From assembly GCA_017473745.1 (NCBI GenBank), contig JAFUJP010000199.1, forward strand, positions 1-32,648: a stretch of 32,648 nucleotides of DNA, read 5' to 3'. This DNA is from Oscillospiraceae bacterium. GTDB lineage: Bacteria > Bacillota > Clostridia > Oscillospirales > Ruminococcaceae. The notes under the pieces were generated by a model. It ran no database searches, had not been told where the DNA came from, and saw nothing but the letters and a program-made list of their open reading frames with translations. Positions 1 to 9,210 of the stretch are shown here, piece by piece. How positions within the stretch are numbered: position 1 is the stretch's first letter; each line of letters starts with the position of its first letter. Position numbers and translations under genes: made by a program.

Positions 1-1
1 C

Positions 2-325
2 GAATGGTACGAAACAAAGGCGCCGACGGCGACGGAAAAAGGTGAGGAGCGCCGTGACTGCGAAAACTGCGACTATTATGAAACGAGAGAAATTGATGCT
101 CTCGGAGGTTTTGACGTTCTGTACGGCGACGCAAACGGCGATGGAAAAATCAACGTTCTTGATGCGAACCTTGTTCGCCGCTACGCAGCGAAGCTCATAG
201 ACTTCGACGAAAGACAGCTTGCGGTAAGCGACGTCAACGGCGACGGAAAGGTCAACGTCCTTGATGCAAACCTTATCAGAAGATTTGCGGCAAAACTTAT
301 AACAGAATTTCCGGTTGAGGGATGA
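2..325 (+). CDS. C-terminal part of a dockerin type I protein (5' end outside window)
   Basis: The open frame enters from the left edge (frame 2) and stops with TGA at 323-325, giving 107 visible residues. Residues about 43-100 form a type I dockerin: two 22-24-residue repeats, each a calcium loop D-x-N-G-D-G-K followed by the helix VLDANL(V/I)RR and an AAKL ending. In cellulosome-type systems dockerins bind cohesin modules of scaffoldins, so the protein is probably secreted and assembled into a cell-surface complex. Upstream lies a short Trp/Cys module (EWYETKAPTATEKGEERRDC, then ENC and ETREI), common in Clostridia surface proteins and related to the C-terminal module of the giant protein at 1786-8580. 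The catalytic or binding part is outside the window, so the function is unknown. Confidence 0.9.
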   Translation, partial: EWYETKAPTATEKGEERRDCENCDYYETREIDALGGFDVLYGDANGDGKINVLDANLVRRYAAKLIDFDERQLAVSDVNGDGKVNVLDANLIRRFAAKLITEFPVEG

Positions 326-330
326 TGCTC

Positions 331-370
331 AAAAAAATCCTGTGCTCATTTTTGAGCACGGGATTTTTTG
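331..370 (+). terminator. Intrinsic terminator of the dockerin gene
   Basis: A hairpin with stem aaaaatcctgtgctca / tgagcacgggattttt starts six bases after the dockerin stop and ends in a run of T. Confidence 0.85.
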
Positions 371-608
371 CACCGTTTGAATATCAATTTGAACCCAAAA
401 CAGATTTTTAAGAACCTTTTCTCAAGCATCAGCGGTTTGCTGAATATTCCGCAAAAGTTATTCTTCGCCGCTTACATCCATACCGGGATGAAAAGTGATT
501 CTGAAAGAATGGGGTTTGCTTTCGTTCGCTTTTTAAATTCCTGAATATACTGTGACAGAAAAACTTTAAGAAACCGCATAATTAAAGGGAATTTTCGGCA
601 GTTTAACC
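371..608. other. Intergenic DNA with no recognised gene
   Basis: No ORF on either strand looks like a protein and no RNA is recognised. A minus-strand ORF through this stretch (472-801) runs antisense through the tRNA fragment and is spurious. The join between this DNA and the tRNA-Ser half at 609 may be an old recombination point. Confidence 0.5.
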
Positions 609-664
609 GGAAATCGCGTAGGGTCAAAAGCCTCTCAAGAGTTCGAATCTCTTCATCTCCGCCA
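609..664 (+). pseudogene. 3' half of a tRNA-Ser(GGA); truncated, possible attachment-site remnant
   Basis: The last 56 bases of a class II serine tRNA are present: anticodon GGA at 609-611, the 3' anticodon stem, a variable arm that can pair (agg...cct region), a perfect T arm (aagag TTCGAAT ctctt, 637-653), acceptor strand catctcc (654-660), discriminator G and encoded CCA (662-664). The 5' half is missing: no GGAGATG acceptor strand, D arm or 5' anticodon stem occurs in the preceding 100 bases, so it cannot fold as a tRNA. Integrases often recombine in the 3' half of tRNA genes and leave such duplicates. That origin is inference; no integrase is in the window. A decayed tRNA duplicate is the alternative. 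Confidence 0.8.
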
Positions 665-700
665 AAAAATCCCGAACACGAATGTGTTCGGGATTTTTTG
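665..700 (+). terminator. Terminator directly after the tRNA-Ser fragment
   Basis: Hairpin cccgaacac-gaat-gtgttcggg flanked by A6 and T6 lies immediately after the CCA end. It can act in both directions. Confidence 0.85.
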
Positions 701-717
701 TTATACTTAATTTTTTG

Positions 718-741
718 CGCCGTTGGAACGGCGTTTTTTTG
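718..741 (+). terminator. Second small terminator
   Basis: Short stem cgccg-ttggaa-cggcg followed by seven T, 17 bases after the previous hairpin. Confidence 0.6.
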
Positions 742-892
742 TTTATCACAATACCGACAAGAAAGTAAAGAATAAATGGGTTTTTGAAGGACGTTCGGCA
801 AAAGAAATTGTGCAATTATACCTATTTACGGCGGTAAAATTTGTTAATGCGGTAGAAATTTTCCATAATAAGGGATAATTTAAGAAAAATTA
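742..892. other. AT-rich intergenic stretch, nothing recognised
   Basis: AT-rich sequence between the tandem terminators and the candidate tetR promoter. No ORF or RNA structure that I can support. Confidence 0.4.
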
Positions 893-921
893 TTGAAATT
901 TTATATTTTTGCTGTTAAAAT
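893..921 (+). promoter_or_regulatory. Candidate sigma-A promoter of the TetR gene
   Basis: -35 TTGAAA (893-898), 17-base spacer, -10 TAAAAT (916-921). It lies 83 bases before the start codon; the leader could hold the TetR operator. Confidence 0.55.
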
Positions 922-1004
922 AAACGCGAATTGATAATGCGTTCTCATAAACGATTCTAATATAGGGTTTGCGGTATTTGTTGCAGCCCTGAAAGGAGGA
1001 GAAA

Positions 1005-1700
1005 ATGGCAAACAAACCCGTTGCGGAAAGAGAAGCAAGAAGAGAAAAGGTGCTTTGTGCAACTGCGAAATTATTCCTTGAACAGGGATATGCAAATTCA
1101 ACCGTAAAGGATATCGCAAAAAATGCGGGGATTCCCGTTGCGACACTTTACAGAATTTTTGGGGATAAGGAATCAATTCTTTGCGAACTTGTTAAATTTG
1201 TGCTTTCGAGCCAATTCAACAAGGCAAAAAAAGCGATTGCCGGAATAACCGAGGACAAAATTCTATATTATGCGGTTGAAACAACCCTTCAGCTTTATAT
1301 GACGGAATCACACGAGCATATAAGAGAGCTGTATTCCACGGCGTATTCCTTGCCCGAAACGACGGAAATCATCCAGAACACCATTACGGGAAAGATTGAA
1401 AACGTGTTTGCGGAGCATCTTCCGAATTTGACGACGGCGGATTTTTATAAGAAAGAAATTGCATCCGGCGGAGTTATGCGCGGATTTATGACGATTCCGT
1501 GTGATATGTGGTTTACCATGGACCAGAAGGTCGGAGCTTTTTTGGAAAACACCTTACTTATTTATGAAGTTCCGAAGGAAAAAATAGCAGAAGCCATTGA
1601 ATTTGTTTTACGTTTTGACTTCCCGAAAATGGCGAAGGAGCTTATCGAAGAAATGCTTGATTATCTTGACGGAAAAGTTGAGGAAATGGAAGCAGAATAA
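1005..1700 (+). CDS. TetR/AcrR family transcriptional regulator
   Basis: A 231-residue protein of typical TetR length. The N-terminal helix-turn-helix covers about residues 12-57, with the family signature STVKDIAKNAGIPVATLYRI followed by FGDKESIL. The rest is an all-helical ligand-binding and dimerisation domain without recognisable ligand residues. ATG at 1005 follows an aaaggagg site at 990-997. TetR proteins normally repress their own and a neighbouring promoter until an effector binds. The next gene, 85 bases downstream on the same strand, codes for a giant surface protein, so this regulator may control its expression. The effector is unknown. The acidic C-terminus (EEMEAE) is unremarkable. 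Confidence 0.9.
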   Translation: MANKPVAEREARREKVLCATAKLFLEQGYANSTVKDIAKNAGIPVATLYRIFGDKESILCELVKFVLSSQFNKAKKAIAGITEDKILYYAVETTLQLYMTESHEHIRELYSTAYSLPETTEIIQNTITGKIENVFAEHLPNLTTADFYKKEIASGGVMRGFMTIPCDMWFTMDQKVGAFLENTLLIYEVPKEKIAEAIEFVLRFDFPKMAKELIEEMLDYLDGKVEEMEAE

Positions 1701-1785
1701 TTTTTTTCGGTTTTACGAAACTAACTCACGATGCAGGCGGCATCTTTTTTACAGAAAACTTAATCCTGAGAATGGAGATGAAAAA

Positions 1786-4700
1786 ATGATAAAAAGCAAC
1801 TTCAAAAAATCTGTTTCATTATTCATGGCGGTGCTTATGGTAATGACAATGCTGCCGGTGACGGCAATAGCGGAAGAAATTGAAGAGCTTGGCTGTACCC
1901 ATCATCTTGTGCATACCGAGGAATGCGGATTCGCAGAAGAAATTCCCGAAACGCCCTGCGGGCACGTTTGTTCCGATGAATGCGGCGAAGTCTGTGCTCA
2001 TGAGCACGACGCAGAATGCGGATACGCTGCGGCGGTTCCCGGTTCGGAATGTAACTTCCATTGCGAAAAATGCGAAGCGGACGTTATTTATTCCGACGAA
2101 GTATTTTATTTCACCGCGGAAAGCAGTGTTATGGCCGAAGATTCCGGCATGAATGAGTTTGTTCTTTCGCGTGCGGAAGGAAGCGAAAAGACTTCTGTAA
2201 CGGTTCTTGTTTATGATTACAGCGCAAATTATGAAAAGGACTATGTATTTTACATAAACGGCGAGGCCGTTCGGAAGATCGAGGGCAGCAGAAGCATTTA
2301 TGACGTGTTTGCTGAAAGCGGCGAAAACACCGATGCAAAGACCCTTGACGTTGCCGCAACGGTCGGACAGATTTATGAAGAAGAAATCGTCGAGGATATG
2401 AGGGCTTCCGAAATGTTTGCGGAGCTCGATTCCTTCGGGGTTCGCGCGGCGGAAATTTCGCTTGTTTTCGAGGAAAATGAAACCGAAAAAGTCATCACGG
2501 TTGAAGTTATCGATGATGATGAAAGCGAATATGAAGAAAATTTCATGCTTGCGGTTCTTGATGAAAAAGGCGAGGTTGTTGAAACGGCCCAGGCCCTTTT
2601 GGGAATTTCGGATAACGAAGAAAAGCCGGAAGTTAAAATCTCGTTTAACTGTGAAAAAGAACTTGAGCTTAATGAAAATGGCGTGGCAATCCTTACCTTT
2701 AAGAGAGAAGGCAACCTTGCTACCAACAGCCTTGCGGTTCTTTTCCATGACGGAGAACCCCTTGGCTACGTTGATTTTGCCCCTTATCAGACCGAGCAGA
2801 CTGTTGAAGCAGCCTATACCGGTGTTTATATGCTTGGCGACGAAAACGGAAATATCACCGATATGACGGAAGTTTTTGTTTCGGACCCCATGGCGGGAAT
2901 TTATATCGTTCCGGAAGGAGCGGACCCGGAACTCGACGCTGTTCCGGATTCTTATGCAACGATTCCGGATATTGTTGAGGGAACGCCGTCATGGTTCCCG
3001 GACTGGGCAAAATATACCGAGTTTGTTGAAACAGAAACCCAGAAGATTTATATGGGCAGCAACAACATGGCGAACTCCTATTACGAGCAATACAGCAACT
3101 CCAGCCAGGGAAGCACCTCGTGGTTCCCGAACGGGGATAACAACATCGGAGTTAATACCAGCGGAGACGGAAGCCACGTTAGCAGTGGTACGAACAAAAT
3201 AAGAACAAAATGGATGTATGACCTTACGGGAATTGCCAGCATTGAAGTTGCGACCCATCTTACGGGCGTTGATAAAAACGCAAAAATCGGTCTTGAGGTG
3301 GATAACTGCGAGGGTTGGCACAAGACTGTTACATCCGGCGGCACCTATAATATGACTGCAACCGTTCCGCTTGGATCTCATGAAATGGAATATGTTTACG
3401 TTTATAACTGCGACCCGCAATTCACCGGCGGCGGAACGAACCTTTGGGTTGCTAATGGATTCCTTGCAAACAAACGCCAATATAATTTTGAAATAAGGGA
3501 CGATCTTTCCCCAAAGCTTAGCTATTACGGCGGAATTGAAACCCACCCGATCGTTGACGGAAACAATGACCTTATAAAAGTTTATCCTGCGGATAACAAT
3601 GAAAGCTATAATAAAGTAAATATTATTTTTAACGCGGACAGCAGCTATCCCGCAAAGCTTGTGGGGTATAAGCTTTATAACAGCAATTCACAAAAAACCT
3701 CCAACGTGATTAACCTTAACGGAAGCAACGGTTTTTATTTTACGATTGACTTTCTTAGTCGGTACGAGGGAACGTATATGTGGAGCGGTGACGTTAACGG
3801 TGACACCGCAGCAGACCCGGTTTTCAGCGTTATTCCCGTTTATGAAAAAATCCCCGTATATTATTCCATCAAAGCTGCCAAGGGCGGAACGGTTGAACTT
3901 ATGAACCCGAAATCCGAACTTTATATGGGCGACTATGCTGTTTTTAAAAATTCTTCGGGCAGCGAGCTTAATCTTACCGGCGTTTATTACGAAGCATACA
4001 CGGACCTCAGTTCTGACGTGGCCCACAGCGCGACGGTATATGCAGATGAAGACGGCCTTATTAGAATCAAACTTAACGGCGTATATACAAAATACATTTT
4101 CAAAGGCGTTTACAGCGCGGATGCAGATGAACTCAGCGTATATTATGCTGATGAAGAACCCAACGGTGAAATTACCGGAGGAGAAGGAGTTAAAGTTTCT
4201 TCCGAAAACTACGTTAAGAATGAATACGTAACCCTTATAGCAAAAGCCAATGAGAATTACGTTACCAAATGGACGGTCGATACCGAAACATATTACGGCG
4301 ACGTTCTTTATCATCAGCTTAACGGAGATCCGGATTGCAACAAGATTATGGTAAGCTTTGTTCCGGAAGCTTCGGTCGGAGTTAAAACCGCAAACATCAA
4401 CGGAAAGGTCAACAGCAGCAACGTTAACCTTTTCCTTATGGAAAACACCCCTTCGGCGCTTTCGGATGCCGAAATATCCATTACGGCAGGAAGTACGTAT
4501 AAGGCAACAACGGACAAAAACGGAAATTACAGCATAAGCAGCTTCAAGGGTGTTCCCGGCGGAAAATATACCGTTTTGATAAGCTATGCCGGCGGTTTTG
4601 CCTATAGCACCATTACCTTTGACGACAGCAACAGCTATATCATTTCGGTTCCGCAGTTCACGGTCGGCGATTGTTATCCCATAGGCGTTTCGGCGGCTCT

Positions 4701-7700
4701 TTCGGGCGGAGATCCTTCTGTTAATATGATTGAGCTTGAAAGCGGAAGATACGTTGAAATACGCGTGACGGTACAGGGCAAGGAAAATTCCGTTCCGAAA
4801 AAGGTTAAACTTTATTTCTATGATACCGTTGCGGGAGCGGGCAGCAGCCTTAATAAATCCATAGAGGCAGCGACCGAAACCATAGGCAACGTTTCTTATT
4901 GGGATATAAAAATACCCACGGAGGAAATTTCGAGCAATACAAGACTTTATATTGAAGTTGAATCCGAAAAGACCATAGTTCAAAGAGATACAAACGGAAA
5001 TATAATCGGAACGGAAACATATACCGCAACTTCGGCCCTTGCGGACGGCGGTTATGAATTCAGCGTTGATTATGAGGACAGCACCATTCCGGTTCAGTAT
5101 GACATTCCTTCGACCCCTTCCGTAACGGAACTTGAAGACGTTTTTGCGGAAGCCCTCAGAATACCGATTCTTGGCGGAGCGGACTTCAGAATCACGAGCA
5201 ACACCGGCGGATTTTTCGTTACAAGAACCGATCCGGATACCGGATGTGTTTATATGATGTGCGGATATTCTTTCGAAGGGCTTTATGCAACCGGAAGCAT
5301 TTCGGATAAATACGAAGGAGCAAAAAAAACGAGTGCGGCAGCCACCAATATAGGTTCGAGAAGACAAAGCGGAAGCAACGATGCGGTTACGCAGCCCGTT
5401 GATGTCAATAACAATGATGGCGGCGGAGGCGATACCCAGGCAAAAAAACCGTCCAACTGGACCTTTGCTCCCGCATTCATGTTCAAAATGACGGCAAAAC
5501 CGGGCGTCACCGATACCGAAAACTATTACGTCAGCGCTTATGAAACGATTATCGGTTTTGACCTTTGGTATTTCAAAAACTTCCCGTTCAATGTCTATGG
5601 CGTTCCGCTTTATGTAAGCGTTTCTTTCGGTGTTGAAGCGGTTTTTGAATTGGCGGCATACATGAAGGAGGATTCCGTTCAGCTCGGTTCCAGCGACATA
5701 AAAGAAATTTTCAACAATCTTATAGATTACGACGAGGGCGGCGGAGATATCCAAAGCATAGAGGGAGTTTTCGGCGCATCGAAGCTTGATATCGGAGTTA
5801 AGGGCGGCGTTGGATTCAACAGCTTCCTCGGTTTATTCATTGCCGGAACAGTAAGGATACCTATTCTCTTCCAGGTTTCGCCGAAATTTGAGGTTGGCGG
5901 AAAAATCGGATTCAGTATTGCTGCGGGCGCGGATATCGTTTTGTTCACCGGTTCGCTTAACGTAAGCGTTCTCGATTTCTATTACGGAGATAACGAAGAC
6001 GACGACGACAACGGCGACGGTGTTGTTGATGAAAAGGATTACGACATCATCGGCGAACTTAAAACCATCCAGGGAGAAGCAAACGCAAGATCCTCTTATG
6101 GAAGCACAAGCACCGTTGAAAGCATTAATGATTTCAATTTCGAAGAAGAGCTTAATAAGATGACCTTCTCTCTTATGAGCAGAAGCGGCGGAACGACCCT
6201 TAGAAACGTAGGAGATCCTTCCGTTATAGCAAGCGATACATTCAAAAACACGGGAATCCAGCTTTGGGAGCTTGGCAACGGAAAGCTTCTTGCCGCATTC
6301 CTTAAAGATAACGGAGAAGAGGGGCTTAACTATCTCAGCGCTGTTTATGCAATAAGCGACGACGGAGGAAAAACCTGGAGCGAAGAAAAATTCTTCAACG
6401 ATAACACTTCGGCAGAAGGCAGTTCGCTTCAATATGATATCAATATTTTTGAGCTTGAGGACAGAACTCTTGTAACCTGGTCCGAAGCGGATTTTGATAA
6501 ACTTATCACCGAGATGGGCCTTGACCCGAACAATCTTACTGCGGCCCACGTTGCAAAACTTATGGGCGCGATGAACCTTCGGGGCGTATTTATTGATAAG
6601 AACGACGGTTCTGTTATCGGCGAAGCTTTTACCATTGCGGAAAATTCCACCGTTGCCTGCGGCGTTCTTGATGCCGTTCAGAACGGAGAAAACGTTTATG
6701 TTTATTACCAGAGAAACGCAATTCCTGAAACGGAAGACTTCACCGTTTCGGATCTTATGAGCCTTGAACGCACCATTGCCCTTGCAAGAGCGAACATTGA
6801 AGAAGAAAATATCGAATGGATATCCTCTTCCGTAAGAGTTGAAAACGAAGCGGGCCAGCAATACCGTATTGCCGGAGTTGAACCTTTCTCTTATAAAGGC
6901 ATTGTCGGCGAAGTCATCGTTATCGACAGGGACGGAAAGCTTGCCGTTCCCCAGGCGGACGGAAGCTGGGAAAACAGCGTTGAGGACAGAATGATGGTTC
7001 TTCGTGTTTATGAGTTCGACCCCGAAACCGGAGCACCGATAACTTCCGTGATCGTTCCGCTTACCGACGCGGGAACCAATTCGCAAAACCCCCAGGTTGT
7101 TTCTGATGATGAAAACATCTATCTTTTCTTCAATCAGGACGGAAATATTGTATATCTCAAAAACTTTGTTGCGGATGAAAATGCCGGCGAGGATATAAAA
7201 GCATACAGCGCCTTTGCTGTTAAAAACAGCGACGGAAGTTACAGCGCAAACAATCCGCCGGAAGCAGATCCGAAACATATTGCAAGCCATAACAGCATAA
7301 ATTACGGAACGAAATTTACCGTTTCTATGGACGGTAACGAAAACATTCTTCTTTGCTGGATTGCCGACGAACAAAAAGAAGGCGTTTTGCTTGCAACGGA
7401 AGAAATTTACGGCGTGATGCTTCGGTACGTTACCAACGCACAGGCCTTTGAGCTTATGGGACTTTCCCTTGAGGAAGAAGACGATGCAAATGCCCGCCAG
7501 CTTTGGGCAGTTGGCGAACCTGTTGATATCACCGACGAAAACGGACTTTTTGGGGCTGTTGACAGCCTTTGCGTTGATGGAACTTCCGGTGAGTTCCTTC
7601 TTGGATACACCAAACTTAACGATACCGTAAGAACTCAGGCAACGGCATCCGAAATCAAGGTCGTTACGGGAACAAATGAACCGGATGTTGTAATCGAAAG

Positions 7701-8580
7701 CGTTATTTTTGATCAGTATCCCATGCCGGGAAGCACTGTTTCCGTTCAGGTAAGCGTTGCAAACAACGGATTCAAGCCTCTTAACGGAGTGAACATTACC
7801 GCAAAGGGCGTTACCATTGAAGGAAGCCTTTCGGATGCAAACACTATCTGGCCGGGAACTTCGGAAAAATATTTGCTTAATCTTGAAGTTCCCGAAAACT
7901 TCAGCGCAACCGAAGAAATTGAGCTTACGGTTTCGGGAATCGGAAGCCAGAGCGGATACGGCGACAGTAATTATTTTGAAATTGCCTTTGATGATTTCTT
8001 CACGGTTGAGGACGTTTGGCAGACCAGCATCCCCGGAACGAATGACGTAAGAGTTAAAGTTACGGTTGTCAACAAAGGCAACACTTACGGTGTTCCGGAA
8101 ATTACTGTTACAAACACCATATTCGGCGAGGAAGACGAACCCATCAGCTATAAATTCAGCGGTGAAAACGAGGTTGCCCCGGGCGAAAGCGCCGTTATTG
8201 AATACATTCTTGAAAACACTTATATCAACGAAGAACAGACGGCACAGATAAACGTCCGCACGGGTGATGAGGACGGACAGTATATTCAGGAATTTATGCC
8301 GAAGCCCGCGAAGGTTATAGATACCGGAAAAGATGAGGACGGCGACGGAATCCCCGGATATTCCCACGAGCACAAGTGGAGCGAATGGAAAACCGTTAAC
8401 GGCGTTAAGTCCCGCGAATGTTCGACCTGCGGAATTGTTGAAAAAGTTTATATTGCCGACGGCGGAAAAACCGAGGACGAAGCCAACCCCGAAACCGGCG
8501 CAGCCGTTGTAATTTTTGAAAAAAGCGCAGTTAATTATATTGAAAACGCGAAAGTTTTTGAAAAGAAGCGCCGCAAATAA
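1786..8580 (+). CDS. Giant secreted multidomain surface protein (2264 aa)
   Basis: ATG 1786 is chosen because it follows ggag at 1775-1778 and opens a Sec signal peptide (residues 1-29, cleavage after AIA). The frame is open further back to 1597, but that would overlap tetR and put sequence before the signal. Domains in order: Cys/His-rich C-x-H-x-H-x4-C-G repeats (about 35-100); Calx-beta-like region (105-350, with VIDDDESEYEENF at about 241); several beta-rich modules; a carboxypeptidase-regulatory-like module (866-950); a calcium loop rich in DDDDNGDG (about 1405); a sialidase-type Asp-box SDDGGKTWSE (about 1524) in a propeller-like region; CARDB-like domains (1966-2160); a W-x-x-W...CSTC module (2194-2222); NPETG (2234-2238) and a KKRRK tail. 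NPETG resembles a sortase signal, but the segment after it carries charged residues and is a poor membrane anchor. Probably an adhesin or scaffold; no enzyme activity can be assigned. Confidence 0.85.
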   Translation: MIKSNFKKSVSLFMAVLMVMTMLPVTAIAEEIEELGCTHHLVHTEECGFAEEIPETPCGHVCSDECGEVCAHEHDAECGYAAAVPGSECNFHCEKCEADVIYSDEVFYFTAESSVMAEDSGMNEFVLSRAEGSEKTSVTVLVYDYSANYEKDYVFYINGEAVRKIEGSRSIYDVFAESGENTDAKTLDVAATVGQIYEEEIVEDMRASEMFAELDSFGVRAAEISLVFEENETEKVITVEVIDDDESEYEENFMLAVLDEKGEVVETAQALLGISDNEEKPEVKISFNCEKELELNENGVAILTFKREGNLATNSLAVLFHDGEPLGYVDFAPYQTEQTVEAAYTGVYMLGDENGNITDMTEVFVSDPMAGIYIVPEGADPELDAVPDSYATIPDIVEGTPSWFPDWAKYTEFVETETQKIYMGSNNMANSYYEQYSNSSQGSTSWFPNGDNNIGVNTSGDGSHVSSGTNKIRTKWMYDLTGIASIEVATHLTGVDKNAKIGLEVDNCEGWHKTVTSGGTYNMTATVPLGSHEMEYVYVYNCDPQFTGGGTNLWVANGFLANKRQYNFEIRDDLSPKLSYYGGIETHPIVDGNNDLIKVYPADNNESYNKVNIIFNADSSYPAKLVGYKLYNSNSQKTSNVINLNGSNGFYFTIDFLSRYEGTYMWSGDVNGDTAADPVFSVIPVYEKIPVYYSIKAAKGGTVELMNPKSELYMGDYAVFKNSSGSELNLTGVYYEAYTDLSSDVAHSATVYADEDGLIRIKLNGVYTKYIFKGVYSADADELSVYYADEEPNGEITGGEGVKVSSENYVKNEYVTLIAKANENYVTKWTVDTETYYGDVLYHQLNGDPDCNKIMVSFVPEASVGVKTANINGKVNSSNVNLFLMENTPSALSDAEISITAGSTYKATTDKNGNYSISSFKGVPGGKYTVLISYAGGFAYSTITFDDSNSYIISVPQFTVGDCYPIGVSAALSGGDPSVNMIELESGRYVEIRVTVQGKENSVPKKVKLYFYDTVAGAGSSLNKSIEAATETIGNVSYWDIKIPTEEISSNTRLYIEVESEKTIVQRDTNGNIIGTETYTATSALADGGYEFSVDYEDSTIPVQYDIPSTPSVTELEDVFAEALRIPILGGADFRITSNTGGFFVTRTDPDTGCVYMMCGYSFEGLYATGSISDKYEGAKKTSAAATNIGSRRQSGSNDAVTQPVDVNNNDGGGGDTQAKKPSNWTFAPAFMFKMTAKPGVTDTENYYVSAYETIIGFDLWYFKNFPFNVYGVPLYVSVSFGVEAVFELAAYMKEDSVQLGSSDIKEIFNNLIDYDEGGGDIQSIEGVFGASKLDIGVKGGVGFNSFLGLFIAGTVRIPILFQVSPKFEVGGKIGFSIAAGADIVLFTGSLNVSVLDFYYGDNEDDDDNGDGVVDEKDYDIIGELKTIQGEANARSSYGSTSTVESINDFNFEEELNKMTFSLMSRSGGTTLRNVGDPSVIASDTFKNTGIQLWELGNGKLLAAFLKDNGEEGLNYLSAVYAISDDGGKTWSEEKFFNDNTSAEGSSLQYDINIFELEDRTLVTWSEADFDKLITEMGLDPNNLTAAHVAKLMGAMNLRGVFIDKNDGSVIGEAFTIAENSTVACGVLDAVQNGENVYVYYQRNAIPETEDFTVSDLMSLERTIALARANIEEENIEWISSSVRVENEAGQQYRIAGVEPFSYKGIVGEVIVIDRDGKLAVPQADGSWENSVEDRMMVLRVYEFDPETGAPITSVIVPLTDAGTNSQNPQVVSDDENIYLFFNQDGNIVYLKNFVADENAGEDIKAYSAFAVKNSDGSYSANNPPEADPKHIASHNSINYGTKFTVSMDGNENILLCWIADEQKEGVLLATEEIYGVMLRYVTNAQAFELMGLSLEEEDDANARQLWAVGEPVDITDENGLFGAVDSLCVDGTSGEFLLGYTKLNDTVRTQATASEIKVVTGTNEPDVVIESVIFDQYPMPGSTVSVQVSVANNGFKPLNGVNITAKGVTIEGSLSDANTIWPGTSEKYLLNLEVPENFSATEEIELTVSGIGSQSGYGDSNYFEIAFDDFFTVEDVWQTSIPGTNDVRVKVTVVNKGNTYGVPEITVTNTIFGEEDEPISYKFSGENEVAPGESAVIEYILENTYINEEQTAQINVRTGDEDGQYIQEFMPKPAKVIDTGKDEDGDGIPGYSHEHKWSEWKTVNGVKSRECSTCGIVEKVYIADGGKTEDEANPETGAAVVIFEKSAVNYIENAKVFEKKRRK

Positions 8581-8592
8581 TCAATATAATAG

Positions 8593-8628
8593 AATAAGCT
8601 CTGCGGAATGAACCCCGCAGAGCTTATT
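8593..8628 (+). other. Strong stem-loop between surface protein and HdeD-like gene
   Basis: A perfect 14-bp stem (aataagctctgcgg / ccgcagagcttatt) starts 12 bases after the stop of the giant gene. No T tract follows on either strand, so it is not a classical intrinsic terminator. It may protect mRNA ends or terminate weakly. Confidence 0.5.
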
Positions 8629-8659
8629 GCAAAAAATATGAAGATAAAAGGAGAAAAAT

Positions 8660-9187
8660 ATGAAAATTCTTGCAATAATCACCGGAATCCTTACAGCAAT
8701 CCTTGGAATTTTTGCATTTACAATGCCGCTTCGCACCTTCCTTGGGCTTGGGTGGATTCTTGGCGCACTTATTCTTATTAACGGAGTTGAGCTTATTATA
8801 GGCGCATTCAGCGGAAAAAAGGATATTTGGCAGTGTGTTCTCGGGATCATCGTTTCGGTAGGCGGCGGAATCATTCTTTTCAACACCGTTTCGCGCGTTA
8901 TGACCGACGTTACCCTTGCATATCTTGCGGGATTCGTTATCGTTGCATACGGAATTGAGATGATTTATTCCGCCTGCAAGGGAATGAAACAATCAAAAAC
9001 CATGGGTATTCTTGGGATTATCTGCGGAATTCTTTCGGTTCTTGCGGGTGGTTTTTCTATCATGCATCCTGTGCTTACCATGATTTCTGTAGGATATCTT
9101 ATCGCTTTTTCTGTTATCATGCAGGGAATCAATATGATCGTTATGGCATTTGCCATAGATAAAGCGAAAAAGGCAATTGAAGGATAA
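8660..9187 (+). CDS. HdeD/DUF308-family membrane protein
   Basis: A 175-residue, very hydrophobic protein with about six membrane segments arranged as three similar pairs (starting near residues 1, 29, 62, 85, 115 and 140). Repeated GI(L/I)(S/T)-x-L-x-G(I/G) patterns are typical of the HdeD/DUF308 family. HdeD of enterobacteria is linked to acid resistance; in Clostridia the role is unknown. ATG 8660 follows an aaaaggag site. The gene starts 31 bases after the stem-loop and is followed 23 bases later by the next gene, so the two are probably cotranscribed. Confidence 0.85.
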   Translation: MKILAIITGILTAILGIFAFTMPLRTFLGLGWILGALILINGVELIIGAFSGKKDIWQCVLGIIVSVGGGIILFNTVSRVMTDVTLAYLAGFVIVAYGIEMIYSACKGMKQSKTMGILGIICGILSVLAGGFSIMHPVLTMISVGYLIAFSVIMQGINMIVMAFAIDKAKKAIEG

Positions 9188-9210
9188 AAACTGAAAGAGA
9201 GAGTTTTTTT

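Noticed and set aside
472..815. Minus-strand ORFs across the tRNA-Ser fragment
   Set aside because: They contain GGDEEIRTLERLLT, the well-known false translation of the antisense strand of a serine tRNA. No ribosome site or family.
1597..1785. Longer start for the giant protein overlapping tetR
   Set aside because: It would put about 63 unrelated residues before the signal peptide and has no ribosome site. ATG 1786 has both.
3688..8373. Long minus-strand ORFs (3688-5754 and 5833-8373) inside the giant gene
   Set aside because: They are mirror frames of a strongly coding plus-strand gene, with Phe/Asn/Arg-rich low-complexity translations and no recognisable domain or start signal.
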